A stretch of DNA of 64,000 nt from Streptomyces sp. NBC_00557 (GTDB taxonomy: Bacteria; Actinomycetota; Actinomycetes; Streptomycetales; Streptomycetaceae), in assembly GCF_036345995.1 (NCBI RefSeq), contig NZ_CP107796.1:682001-746000 (forward strand), written 5' to 3'. Under the pieces are notes generated by a model. That model was not told where the DNA came from. It saw only the letters and a program-made list of their open reading frames with translations, and searched no databases. Below are positions 20,245 through 29,708 of this stretch, one piece after another; within the stretch, counting starts at the first letter, position 1; each line of letters starts with the position of its first letter. A program made the position numbers and the translations under genes.

Positions 20245-20349
20245 CCGTGCCGCGGACCGGGCCCGGCGCTCGCGCCGTGTGCCGTGCCCGGCCGTCCGCT
20301 GGACCGGGGTTTCACCCTGCGACTGGTCGAGCAGCAGTAAAGGAATCGT

Positions 20350-20385
20350 ATGGTCTAGTCCAAAGCTCGCGTTGGTCTAGTCCAA
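20350..20385 (+). promoter_or_regulatory. two DasR-type (dre) sites upstream of chitinase
   Basis: The 12-mer TGGTCTAGTCCA occurs twice, at 20351-20362 and 20373-20384, exactly 22 bases apart. It matches the DasR responsive element core TGGTCTAGACCA with one change, and the paired arrangement matches the direct repeats known upstream of Streptomyces chitinase genes. DasR would repress the gene and release it when GlcN-6-P or GlcNAc-derived signals accumulate. The 22-base spacing puts both copies on the same helix face. Confidence 0.82.
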
Positions 20386-20471
20386 CTTATTGACGTGACC
20401 CCAACAGCTCCCGGAGGGTGGGGCTCCCCCCACCTGGGGACCTCCCCACCCCCACCCTCTGGAGGTACGCA

Positions 20472-21680
20472 GTGAGACCTCTCCGGGCATGTCTGGGCGC
20501 GGCGGCGGCCGTCACGCTCGCCGCCGCGGGCACGACCGCGCTCGTCGCGAGCAACGCCTCGGGGGCGACGACGGCGCTGAGCAATCGCTGGTACGCCGCC
20601 GCCCCCTATCTGATGCCGCTGGACAACGACCCGCCGGACCCGGCCGCCATCATGGACGCCACCGGCCTGAAGGCCTTCCAACTGGCCTTCGTCCTGGCCC
20701 CGAACGGCGGCGGCTGCTCGCCCACCTGGGGCGGCACCGCGTCCGTCTCCTCGGACACCGCCGTGCAGTCGATGATCAACACCATCCGCGCCAAGGGCGG
20801 CGACGTATCGGTCTCCATCGGCGGTTACGGCGGCACGAAGCTCGGGCAGGCCTGCGCGGACGCGGCGTCCACCGCGGCGGCGTACCAGCAGGTCATCACC
20901 AAGTACGGGCTGCACGCCATCGACTTCGACCTGGAGGAGCCGGAGTACGAGAACACCGCGGCCATCAAGAACGAGATCGGCGCGGCCAAGATCCTCCAGC
21001 AGAACAACCCGGGCCTGTACGTCTCGGTCACGACGGCCGGCACGGCGGACGGCACCGGCTGGTTCGGCAAGCAGATGCTGCTGGAGGCCAAGTCCCAGGG
21101 CTTCACGCCGAACAACTTCTCCATCATGCCGTTCGACGGCGGCTTCAACGGCGCGGCGAGCCAGACCAGCGCGCTGACCAACTTCAACGCGATCCTGCAG
21201 TCGACCTTCGGCTGGGACCAGGCGACCGCGTACGCCCACGAGGGCTTCTCCGGCATGAACGGCCGCAGCGACACGGGCGAGATCTTCACCCAGTCCGACT
21301 TCCAGACGGTGCTGGACTACGCGACGAACCACAACATGGACCGCTTCACGTTCTGGTCCCTGAACCGCGACCGGCAGTGCAGCCCGCCCGACAACGGGGG
21401 CCGTACGTCCGGCACGTGCTCCAGCGTGGCGCAGGGCGACTGGGACTTCGCCAAATACGCGGTGAAGTTCGCCGGCGCCACCCCGCCCACCACGACGCCG
21501 ACGCCGACCCCCACGCCGACGCCGGCCTCCTGCAAGCCCGCATGGAGCTCCACAGCCGTGTACACGCAGGGGAACGAGGTCTCGTACGACAAGCACAACT
21601 GGAAGGCCAAGTGGTGGACCCAGAACGAGGTGCCCGGCGCCTCGGAATGGGGTCCCTGGCAGGACGAGGGCTCCTGCTGA
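20472..21680 (+). CDS. secreted GH18 chitinase with C-terminal CBM5/12
   Basis: A 402-residue exported chitinase. The GTG at 20472 has GGAGG 7 bases upstream and opens on a signal peptide (to about residue 35) with Ala-rich end. The GH18 domain runs from about 40 to 335: SVSIGGYGG is the SxGG strand, and AIDFDLEEPEYEN holds the DxDxE catalytic motif with Glu155 as the acid. A Thr-Pro linker (TTTPTPTPTPTP) leads to a CBM5/12 chitin-binding domain of about 50 residues with the aromatic pattern VYTQGNEVSYDKHNWKAKWW. The compact GH18 form lacks the chitinase insertion domain, as in bacterial subfamily B/C-like enzymes. It should cleave chitin to oligomers outside the cell and is controlled by the two dre sites. 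Confidence 0.93.
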   Translation: MRPLRACLGAAAAVTLAAAGTTALVASNASGATTALSNRWYAAAPYLMPLDNDPPDPAAIMDATGLKAFQLAFVLAPNGGGCSPTWGGTASVSSDTAVQSMINTIRAKGGDVSVSIGGYGGTKLGQACADAASTAAAYQQVITKYGLHAIDFDLEEPEYENTAAIKNEIGAAKILQQNNPGLYVSVTTAGTADGTGWFGKQMLLEAKSQGFTPNNFSIMPFDGGFNGAASQTSALTNFNAILQSTFGWDQATAYAHEGFSGMNGRSDTGEIFTQSDFQTVLDYATNHNMDRFTFWSLNRDRQCSPPDNGGRTSGTCSSVAQGDWDFAKYAVKFAGATPPTTTPTPTPTPTPASCKPAWSSTAVYTQGNEVSYDKHNWKAKWWTQNEVPGASEWGPWQDEGSC

Positions 21681-21685
21681 ACCTC

Positions 21686-21714
21686 TTGACGTGTCTGGTT
21701 CAGACCTCTAGCTT
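21686..21714 (+). promoter_or_regulatory. promoter with dre-like element before alginate lyase
   Basis: TTGACG at 21686-21691 and TAGCTT at 21709-21714 are separated by 17 bases, a good vegetative-type promoter. The spacer contains TGGTTCAGACCT (21696-21707), close to the chitinase-gene repeat TGGTCCAGACCT and to the DasR site core. It lies about 105 bases upstream of the PL7 lyase start. Confidence 0.5.
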
Positions 21715-21732
21715 CTCGGGTCACCGACGACC

Positions 21733-21771
21733 AAGGATGCGTTCATTGTTCATCATGCTGAACGCATCCTT
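21733..21771 (+). repeat. perfect 13-bp inverted repeat in the lyase leader
   Basis: AAGGATGCGTTCA and its exact complement flank a 13-base loop. It lies between the candidate promoter and the alginate lyase start. It is AT-richer than its surroundings. It could be a terminator for the chitinase transcript, an operator, or a leader hairpin; the sequence does not decide. Confidence 0.6.
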
Positions 21772-21818
21772 CGGTCAGAAGACCGGTTCGGCATCGGTCC
21801 GGAGAAGGGACCCCCCAC

Positions 21819-22595
21819 ATGACCCGATCACGACTGCTCGCGGCGCCGGCCGCCGCGGGCCTCGCCCTCGCCCTCGCGCTGTTCGGCGGCCCCAGCGCGC
21901 TCGCCGCCGACCCCCGCGTCGCGCCCGGCGGCAACTTCGACCTGTCCGTCTGGGAGCTGCAGGAGCCCGTCGGCTCCCCCGGCAGTCCGACCACCATCCC
22001 GTCGTCCCGGCTCCAGAGCGCGAACGGCTACCAGGACGCGTACTTCTACACCGACACCCGTGACGGCGCCATGACCTTCTGGGCGCCCGAGAAGGGCGTG
22101 ACGACCCCGAACTCGAACTACGCCCGCTCCGAGCTGCGCGAGATGAACCGCGACGGCAGCCCCGCCGACTGGGCGCTGTCCGGCTCGCACCGGATGAGCG
22201 CGACCCTGCGCGTGGTGTCCGTGACCAAGAACGTGTGCGTCGGGCAGATCCACCTCGGCAGCGGCGGCTCCTCCACCAAGCCGCTGCTGGAGCTGTACTA
22301 CCACGCGAACGGCGACATCGTCCTCGGCACCGAGAACTCCCCGTCCGGCGGACAGACCACGCACACCGTGGGGCACGTGTCGATCGGCAAGACCTGGAGC
22401 TACACCATCGCCGTCTCCGGCGGGAACACGATCGACCTGACCGTCGACGGCACCACCACCCATTACGGCATCCCGTCGTCGTTCCAGCAGTACAAGCAGT
22501 ACTTCAAGGCCGGCTCCTACAACCAGTCCTCCTCGGACAGCACGACGAACGGCGCCCGCGTCGCGTTCTACGGCCTGACCGTCAAGCACGGCTGA
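21819..22595 (+). CDS. secreted polysaccharide lyase family 7 (alginate lyase)
   Basis: A 258-residue exported enzyme. A signal peptide ends near residue 28 (GPSALAADP). The catalytic domain carries all three PL7 signatures: RSELRE starting at Arg103, QIH at Gln143-His145, and YFKAGSYNQ from Tyr228. The QIH form is associated in the family with preference for polyguluronate or mixed blocks rather than strict M-specificity. It should cleave alginate by beta-elimination outside the cell. There is no carbohydrate-binding domain. The ATG follows GAGAAGGGACCCCCC. The gene follows the chitinase on the same strand and may share DasR control. Confidence 0.9.
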   Translation: MTRSRLLAAPAAAGLALALALFGGPSALAADPRVAPGGNFDLSVWELQEPVGSPGSPTTIPSSRLQSANGYQDAYFYTDTRDGAMTFWAPEKGVTTPNSNYARSELREMNRDGSPADWALSGSHRMSATLRVVSVTKNVCVGQIHLGSGGSSTKPLLELYYHANGDIVLGTENSPSGGQTTHTVGHVSIGKTWSYTIAVSGGNTIDLTVDGTTTHYGIPSSFQQYKQYFKAGSYNQSSSDSTTNGARVAFYGLTVKHG

Positions 22596-22688
22596 CACAC
22601 GCCCCGACCTGCGCGACTGGTGGAAAGGGCCGGACGGTCGTAGCGTCGGGTGCACGCGCCAGGACAGAGCACGACGGCGGGAGCGACC

Positions 22689-23141
22689 ATGCGCGGATCA
22701 GTGATGGGGACGGCGATCACGCTCGCGGCAGGCGCCCTTCTGACGGCCGCCATGACCACGGCCTCGGCGAGTCCGCCGACCGCGGCCGCCCGGACCGACG
22801 CCCCGCGCCCCGTCCTGGTCGACTGCACGTGGCACACGAACGTGCGGCCCACCGACTTCATCCTGGCCTGCGGCGACGGCAACAGCCGGCTCATGGGGCT
22901 CCACTGGAAGCAGTGGAGCCCGGACGCGGCGACGGCCACCGGCGTGAACATGGTCAACGACTGCAAGCCGTACTGCGCGGCCGGCCACTTCCACGGCTAC
23001 CCGGTGACCGTGCGGCTGCAGGACCCCAAGCCCTGGAAGAAGCAGCCGGGCGTGCGGCACTACACGCTGATGACCCTCACCTACGCGCAGGGCCGGCCCG
23101 ACGGCTTCCGGCAGGTCATGACCTACCCGCTCTGGGACTGA
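22689..23141 (+). CDS. small secreted protein of unknown function
   Basis: A 150-residue exported protein, not recognised. A signal peptide covers about residues 1-35. The mature part has four cysteines (VDCTWHTN, LACGDGN, NDCKPYCAAGHFHG) that could form two disulfides, and many Trp, His and Tyr residues. Conserved-looking motifs are ACGDGNSRLMGLHWKQW and MTYPLWD at the very end. The ATG at 22689 has GGGAG 5 bases upstream. Streptomyces have paralogous secreted proteins of this pattern without known role. It may be read through from the lyase gene. Confidence 0.72.
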   Translation: MRGSVMGTAITLAAGALLTAAMTTASASPPTAAARTDAPRPVLVDCTWHTNVRPTDFILACGDGNSRLMGLHWKQWSPDAATATGVNMVNDCKPYCAAGHFHGYPVTVRLQDPKPWKKQPGVRHYTLMTLTYAQGRPDGFRQVMTYPLWD

Positions 23142-23174
23142 GCGCCGCGGAGCGGGTAGGCGCCGAGGCCTTCG

Positions 23175-26100
23175 TCAGGCGAGTTCGGCCAGGAGGTCGC
23201 CGCCCTCCACCTGCTGGATGCGGTTGATGGCCAGCCGGGAGACCCGGCCCGCCTTCGGGGCGGTGATGGTGGCCTCCATCTTCATGGCCTCGATGGTGGC
23301 CACGGTGGCGCCGGCGGCGACCTCGTCGCCCTCGGCCACCGCGAGCGTCACGACACCGGCGAACGGCGCCGCCACGTGTCCGGGATTGGACCGGTCGGCC
23401 TTCTCCGTCACCGGCACGTCCGTGGCCGCGTTGCGGTCGCGGACCTGGATGGGCCGCAGCTGACCGTTGAGCGTGGCCATCACCGTGCGCATGCCGCGCT
23501 CGTCGGCCTCGCCGATGGCCTGCAGCTCGATCAGCAGCCGGACGCCGGGCTCCAGGTCGACGGCGTACTCCTTGGCGGGCCGCAGACCGTAGAAGAACGC
23601 CTTGCTGTCCAGGATGCTGGTGTCGCCGAAGCTCTGCCGGTGCGTCTCGAACTCCCGCGTCGGGCCGGGGAACAGCAGCCGGTTGAGGGTGGCGCGGCGG
23701 TCCTTGGCGAGACCCTCGCGGTCCTCGGCGGACAGCTCGGGCGCGGGCTTGGGCGCACCCCGGCCCTGCAGCGCCTTGGTGCGGAACGGCTCGGGCCAGC
23801 CGCCGGGCGGGGTGCCCAGCTCGCCGCGCAGGAAGCCGATCACCGAGTCCGGGATGTCGAACCGGTCGGGGGTCTCCTCGAAGTCCTTCGGGGAGACCCC
23901 GGCGCCGACCAGGTGCAGGGCGAGGTCGCCGACCACCTTGGAGGACGGCGTGACCTTGACCAGGCGGCCGAGGATCCGGTCGGCGGCGGCGTACATCGCC
24001 TCGATGTCCTCGAAGCGGTCGCCGAGGCCGAGGGCGACGGCCTGCGTGCGCAGGTTGGACAGCTGGCCGCCGGGGATCTCGTGGTGGTAGACGCGGCCGG
24101 TCGGGGAGGCCAGGCCCGCCTCGAACGGGGCGTAGATCTTCCGCACGCCCTCCCAGTAGGGCTCCAGGTCGCCGACGGCCTGCAGGTCGAGGCCGGTGGG
24201 GCGGTCGGAGTGGTCGGTGGCGGCCACCAGCGCCGACAGCGACGGCTGGGAGGTCGTGCCGGCCATGGAGGCGACCGCGCCGTCCACCGCGTCGGCGCCC
24301 GCCTGGATGGCGGCGAGGTAGGTGGCGAGCTGGCCGCCCGCGGTGTCGTGCGTGTGCAGATGCACGGGCAGGTCGAATTCGCGGCGCAGCGCGGACACCA
24401 GCTTGGCGGCGGCCGGGGCGCGCAGCAGGCCCGCCATGTCCTTGATCGCGAGGACGTGGGCGCCGGCCTCGACGATCTGCTCGGCCAGGCGCAGGTAGTA
24501 GTCGAGGGTGTAGAGCCGCTCGGCGGGGTCGTTCAGGTCGGCGGTGTAGCAGAGGGCGACCTCGGCGATCGCGGTGCCCGTCTCGCGTACGGCGTCGATG
24601 GCGGGGCGCATCTGGCCGACGTCGTTGAGGGCGTCGAAGATGCGGAAGATGTCGATGCCGGTGGCGGCGGCCTCCTGCACGAAGGCGTCGGTGACCTCGG
24701 TCGGGTACGGCGTGTAGCCGACGGTGTTGCGGCCGCGCAGCAGCATCTGCAGGCAGATGTTGGGCACCGCCTCGCGCAGGGCGGCCAGCCGCTCCCAGGG
24801 GTCCTCGGCGAGGAAGCGCAGCGCCACGTCGTAGGTGGCGCCGCCCCAGCATTCCAGGGACAGCAGCTGCGGCAGGGTGCGGGCGACGACCGGGGCGACC
24901 GCGAGGAGGTCCTTGGTGCGCACCCGGGTGGCGAGCAGGGACTGGTGGGCGTCGCGGAAGGTGGTGTCGGTGACGCCGATGGTCGGTGACTCGCGCAGGT
25001 GCCGCGCGAAGCCCTCGGGGCCGAGTTCGACCAGCCGCTGGCGGGTGCCGGCCGGGGGCTCGCCGGTGGGCAGCGGCGGCAGCTTGGTGACGGGGTCGAG
25101 CAGGTCGGGGCGCTCGCCGTGCGGCTTGTTGACCGTGACGTCCGCGAGGTACGTCAGCAGCTTGGTGCCGCGGTCCGCCGAGGAGCGGGCGGTCAGCAGG
25201 TGCGGGCGCTGCTCGATGAAGGAGGTGGTGACCCGGCCCGCCTGGAAGTCGGGGTCGTCCAGGACGGCCTGGAGGAACGGGATGTTGGTGGCCACGCCGC
25301 GGATGCGGAACTCGGCCACGGCGCGCCGGGCCCGGCCCACGGCGGCCTTGAAGTCCCGGCCCCTGCAGGTGAGTTTGACCAGCATGGAGTCGAAGTGCGC
25401 GCTGATCTCCGTGCCGGCGTGGGTGGTGCCGCCGTCGAGCCGGATGCCGGAGCCGCCCGGGGAGCGGTAGGCGCTGATCCGGCCGGTGTCCGGGCGGAAG
25501 CCGTTGGCGGGGTCCTCGGTGGTGATGCGGCACTGCAGGGCGGCGCCGCGCAGGGTGATGGTGTCCTGGGCGAGGCCGAGGTCGGCGAGGGTCTCGCCGG
25601 AGGCGATCCTGAGCTGGGCCTGGACCAGGTCGACGTCGGTGACCTCCTCGGTCACGGTGTGCTCGACCTGGATGCGCGGGTTCATCTCGATGAAGACGTG
25701 GTTGCCGGCCGGGTCGAGGAGGAACTCGACGGTGCCCGCGTTGCGGTAGCCGATCTCGCGGGCGAAGCGCACCGCGTCGTCGCAGATCCGCTGCCGTACC
25801 TCGGGGTCGAGGTTGGGGGCGGGGGCCAGCTCGATGACCTTCTGGTGGCGGCGCTGGAGGGAGCAGTCGCGCTCGTAGAGGTGGATGACGTTGCCCTCGG
25901 CGTCGGCGAGGATCTGCACCTCGATGTGGCGCGGGTCGACGACGGCCTTCTCCAGGAACACGGTCGGGTCGCCGAAGGCGGCGTCGGCCTCGCGGGAGGC
26001 GGCCTCAATGGACTCGCGCAGCAGGGCGGGGTCCTCCACGCGGCGCATGCCGCGCCCGCCGCCGCCCGCGACGGCCTTGACGAACACCGGGAAGCCGATC

Positions 26101-26549
26101 TCCTCGGCGGCGCGCACCAGTTCGTCCACGTCGGTGGAGGGCTGGGAGGAGCCGAGCACGGGCACGCCGGCCGCGCGCGCGGCGGCGACCGCGCGGGCCT
26201 TGTTGCCGGTCAGCTCCAGGGTGGCCGCGCTCGGGCCGACGAAGGTGATGCCCGCCTCCTCGCAGGCGCGGGCGAGTTCGGGGTTCTCGGACAGAAAGCC
26301 GTAGCCCGGGTACACGGCGTCGGCGCCGGCCCGGCGGGCGGCGCCCACGATCTCCTCGACGGAGAGGTAGGCCCGCACGGGGTGCCCCGGCTCGCCGATC
26401 TCGTACGCCTCGTCGGCCTTCAGCCGGTGCAGCGAGTTGCGGTCCTCGTGCGGGAACACCGCGACGGTGCGCGCGCCCAGCTCGTAGCCCGCCCGGAACG
26501 CACGGATCGCGATCTCGCCACGGTTGGCGACCAGCACCTTGCGGAACAT
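23175..26549 (-). CDS. pyc: pyruvate carboxylase
   Basis: A complete 1124-residue single-chain pyruvate carboxylase, making oxaloacetate from pyruvate, bicarbonate and ATP in the cytosol. The biotin carboxylase domain (1-450) has KAVAGGGGRGMRRV and EMNPRIQVEHTVTEE. The carboxyltransferase domain starts around residue 530 with VTDTTFRDAHQSLLATR, which holds the metal-binding aspartate, and includes HLHTHDTAGGQLATYL. The C-terminal biotin carrier domain has EAMKMEAT with Lys1090 as the biotinylation site. The ATG at 26549 has AAGGGA 7 bases upstream. It is an anaplerotic enzyme, found alone here without linked metabolic genes. Confidence 0.96.
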   Translation of the reverse strand: MFRKVLVANRGEIAIRAFRAGYELGARTVAVFPHEDRNSLHRLKADEAYEIGEPGHPVRAYLSVEEIVGAARRAGADAVYPGYGFLSENPELARACEEAGITFVGPSAATLELTGNKARAVAAARAAGVPVLGSSQPSTDVDELVRAAEEIGFPVFVKAVAGGGGRGMRRVEDPALLRESIEAASREADAAFGDPTVFLEKAVVDPRHIEVQILADAEGNVIHLYERDCSLQRRHQKVIELAPAPNLDPEVRQRICDDAVRFAREIGYRNAGTVEFLLDPAGNHVFIEMNPRIQVEHTVTEEVTDVDLVQAQLRIASGETLADLGLAQDTITLRGAALQCRITTEDPANGFRPDTGRISAYRSPGGSGIRLDGGTTHAGTEISAHFDSMLVKLTCRGRDFKAAVGRARRAVAEFRIRGVATNIPFLQAVLDDPDFQAGRVTTSFIEQRPHLLTARSSADRGTKLLTYLADVTVNKPHGERPDLLDPVTKLPPLPTGEPPAGTRQRLVELGPEGFARHLRESPTIGVTDTTFRDAHQSLLATRVRTKDLLAVAPVVARTLPQLLSLECWGGATYDVALRFLAEDPWERLAALREAVPNICLQMLLRGRNTVGYTPYPTEVTDAFVQEAAATGIDIFRIFDALNDVGQMRPAIDAVRETGTAIAEVALCYTADLNDPAERLYTLDYYLRLAEQIVEAGAHVLAIKDMAGLLRAPAAAKLVSALRREFDLPVHLHTHDTAGGQLATYLAAIQAGADAVDGAVASMAGTTSQPSLSALVAATDHSDRPTGLDLQAVGDLEPYWEGVRKIYAPFEAGLASPTGRVYHHEIPGGQLSNLRTQAVALGLGDRFEDIEAMYAAADRILGRLVKVTPSSKVVGDLALHLVGAGVSPKDFEETPDRFDIPDSVIGFLRGELGTPPGGWPEPFRTKALQGRGAPKPAPELSAEDREGLAKDRRATLNRLLFPGPTREFETHRQSFGDTSILDSKAFFYGLRPAKEYAVDLEPGVRLLIELQAIGEADERGMRTVMATLNGQLRPIQVRDRNAATDVPVTEKADRSNPGHVAAPFAGVVTLAVAEGDEVAAGATVATIEAMKMEATITAPKAGRVSRLAINRIQQVEGGDLLAELA

Positions 26550-26708
26550 CGTGGATTCCCTTCAGCTGCCCTGCCGGCGAGGAACACCATGGTGTCTGCC
26601 ACGCCCTGCCGTACCTCGCGGGCCACCTTAGGGGCTGGCCGCGCGGGTCCCTGTGCGAAAACCATCACATCGAGGGGGTGTGCGGCGCCACAGTTCCGCG
26701 CGTCGGGG

Positions 26709-27560
26709 TCAGCGTTCCAGGGAGGTCATCGCCGTGTCCTTCGGCCGTTCGGCGCCCGTCCGCGCGGGCACGGACGCGGTCGGGGCGGGGATCGCGGCCC
26801 GCATGTCGGGCGCGGCGCCGCCGTCCCGGACGGCCAGGAGGGCGCGCAGGCACGCCCGCGGGCGCGGGCGGCGGCCGTGCAGCAGGCCTAGGACGATGGC
26901 CGCGGCCACGGCGATCAGATGCTCGCGGCCGGCCAGGTTGGGCACGGCGATGGACTCCCAGACCATCGAGCCGCCGGTCAGGGTGAACACCACCGGCGCG
27001 CGTTTCACGACCGAGAGATAGGTGAACAGGCCGACGACGGCCGCGGACGGTCCGGTGTCGAGCACCTGCGCGTCCGCGTGCGGCAGCCCTAAGCCCCACC
27101 AGCCGGGACCCAGCGCGATCATCACGCGGGCGGTGAGCGTGCCGGCCACGGTGGTGGCGTAGGCGATCGCCAGGGTGCGGGCCCGGCCGAGGGCCAGCTC
27201 GGCCCAGGCGAAGGCGAGGAACAGCTGGGTGATGCCCGCCCACACGGGCAGGTCGAGCGCCGGCACGTACAGCGACACGGGTGTGCGCAGCAGCGACAGC
27301 CACAGCGGCAGCTCGGCCCTGACGCCGCCGAGCCGGGTCACCCACAGCGCGCCGAGCGGGTGCTGGGCGACGGCGTGGAAGAAGACGACACCGAACGCGG
27401 CGACGAACGCCAGCAGCAGTCCGGACAGCCCGCGCCGGGTGAGCCGCCGCACCGGTTCGACGACGATCGCGTGCCACTCGCCCCGCAGGGTCCGCCCGGT
27501 GAGCCGGGTCAGCCGTGCGAGCAGGGCGCGGCACCAGTCGATGCGCCCTTCAGTCGTCAT
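26709..27560 (-). CDS. rhomboid-like multi-pass membrane protein
   Basis: A 283-residue membrane protein with about six hydrophobic segments between residues 48 and 225. GPSAAVVGLFTYLS resembles the rhomboid GxS serine loop, and REHLIAVAAAIVLGLLHG resembles the later His/GxxxG helix, so it may be an intramembrane serine protease or an inactive rhomboid relative. No extra domains are present; the last 50 residues are polar and probably cytosolic. The ATG at 27560 was chosen as the first Met near the membrane domain; longer frames to 27599 or beyond are possible. It is divergent from the aldo/keto reductase across 512 bases. Confidence 0.68.
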   Translation of the reverse strand: MTTEGRIDWCRALLARLTRLTGRTLRGEWHAIVVEPVRRLTRRGLSGLLLAFVAAFGVVFFHAVAQHPLGALWVTRLGGVRAELPLWLSLLRTPVSLYVPALDLPVWAGITQLFLAFAWAELALGRARTLAIAYATTVAGTLTARVMIALGPGWWGLGLPHADAQVLDTGPSAAVVGLFTYLSVVKRAPVVFTLTGGSMVWESIAVPNLAGREHLIAVAAAIVLGLLHGRRPRPRACLRALLAVRDGGAAPDMRAAIPAPTASVPARTGAERPKDTAMTSLER

Positions 27561-27964
27561 GAGACACGGCAGCCCATCGCCTCCGGCTCCCCCGTCATGT
27601 CCCTCGCCCCCTTCACGTCCCGGCATCCCGGTCGCCGGGGCGTCGTTCCGCCGTCCCCGGCCGTAATGTGCCCGGTCTCTCCCCCGCTGTGCGCCTCTGT
27701 GTCGGTGAGGCCCGATCGGTGACAGTTCAGCGAGCCGGACGGCGGGCGTCAAGATCCATTGCGGTGGCGCGGGGGTGTGGGAAGACCCACAGCTCCACAG
27801 CGGTGGAATCCGGCTCCGCGAGGCAACCTCCGCCCCCTTGGATCCGTCCTCCCGTACAGGCCCCTCGCACAGCCGCCGGGTTCCCCGAAGCGGCGGCCGT
27901 CACCCGCAACGCCCTGTCCCGACGGCCGGTGCGGCTGGTTTCCCGGCCGCGTGCGGAGCGTTGC
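27561..27964. other. intergenic region before MerR-type promoter
   Basis: About 400 bases with no supported gene. Frames are open by composition only. It holds the promoter of the leftward membrane protein gene, which I cannot place, and runs into the MerR-type promoter at 27965. Confidence 0.4.
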
Positions 27965-27995
27965 TTGACTTGGAGAGCGCTCCAACTCGTAGCGT
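27965..27995 (+). promoter_or_regulatory. MerR-family promoter with 19-bp spacer
   Basis: TTGACT (27965-27970) and TAGCGT (27990-27995) are separated by 19 bases, the over-long spacing that MerR regulators correct by twisting DNA. The spacer contains the inverted repeat TTGGAG-AGCG-CTCCAA (27970-27985). This layout is the classic MerR operator-promoter and drives the aldo/keto reductase 78 bases downstream. No merR gene lies beside it in this window. Confidence 0.85.
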
Positions 27996-28072
27996 CGCAG
28001 ACGTACGGCGACGGGTGCGGATCCGCGCCGTACGGGACGACGTTCGTGTACGCGGAAAGGCTGGGACATCAC

Positions 28073-29062
<990 letters not shown>

Positions 29063-29094
29063 GTGCCCTGGGGGGCCGGAACGTCCGGCGGTCT

Positions 29095-29466
29095 TCACGG
29101 CGCCGGGGCGCGTGCCGCGTCCGCCAGGTCGAGGCCGGTCGTCTCCGGCGCCAGGAAGTGGGAGACCAGGCCGCCCACCGCCAGGACTCCGGCGCCCACC
29201 AGGAGCACGAAACGGGCGCCGTAGTGGTCGAGGCCCATCGGCAGCAGGAAGGTGCCGATGGCGGCGCCGACCCGGCTCATGGCGGTGGCGAAGCCGACGC
29301 CGGTGGCGCGCAGCGAGGTCGGGAACACCTCCAGCGGGTAGACGGCGGTCAGCACGCTGGAGGCGGCGTTGAGGAAGACGAAGAAGAGGAAGCCGCCGAC
29401 GACGACCGGCGTGGACGTCGGCCACACCGCGACCAGCGCGAGCGCGGCACTCGCCCCGCTGAGCCT
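29095..29466 (-). pseudogene. C-terminal fragment of an MFS transporter
   Basis: About 123 residues matching the last four membrane segments of a sugar-porter-type major facilitator: GGFLFFVFLNAASSVLTAVY, PLEVFPTSLRATGVGFATA, RVGAAIGTFLLPMGLDHYG and a final helix before FLAPETTG. The family signature of the penultimate loop is intact, but everything upstream of about 29466 is missing; there the sequence becomes the antisense of another gene fragment. The product could not be a working transporter. Confidence 0.75.
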
Positions 29467-29587
29467 GGACACCGTCTGCCGTGTCGAGTTCGGCCCCGGC
29501 CGGATCGATCTGCTCCCCGGCCTGATCGCGGACACCGGTCACCGCCGCGCCGTCGTCGTCACCGACCGGGGCCTGCGGCGCGGGTGA
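29462..29587 (+). pseudogene. N-terminal fragment of an iron-containing alcohol dehydrogenase/maleylacetate reductase
   Basis: On the opposite strand from the MFS fragment and abutting it, about 40 residues read VEFGPGRIDLLPGLIADTG followed by RRAVVVTDRGLRR, then a stop. This is the opening Rossmann-like segment of the iron-containing alcohol dehydrogenase/maleylacetate reductase family (FGPGAL-x-x-LP, then VVTD-x-GL). The remaining 340 or so residues are absent. It is a truncated remnant. Confidence 0.6.
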
Positions 29588-29708
29588 TGCGGGTGCCGCC
29601 GCCCGCGGACGGCGACTGGGCGCGCGCGGCCGTGACCGCCGTACGAGAGCTGTCCGGGGCGGCGCCCGCCCCAGTGCGGGTGCCGCCCCGGACCCGCCGC
29701 GTGGCCCG

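Noticed and set aside
26709..27560. rhomboid-like gene as a certain intramembrane protease
   Set aside because: The serine loop reads GPSA rather than GASG and the histidine region is diverged, so activity is not claimed.
27970..27985. TTGGAG-AGCG-CTCCAA considered as a CebR/LacI site
   Set aside because: It is not symmetric about the AGCGCT core as CebR sites are, and its position within a 19-bp promoter spacer fits MerR much better.
29588..29700. possible coding continuation of the iron-alcohol dehydrogenase fragment in another frame
   Set aside because: The shifted frame (residues such as PPPADGDWARAAVTAVRELS) does not resemble the family's second segment, so a simple frameshift is not supported.
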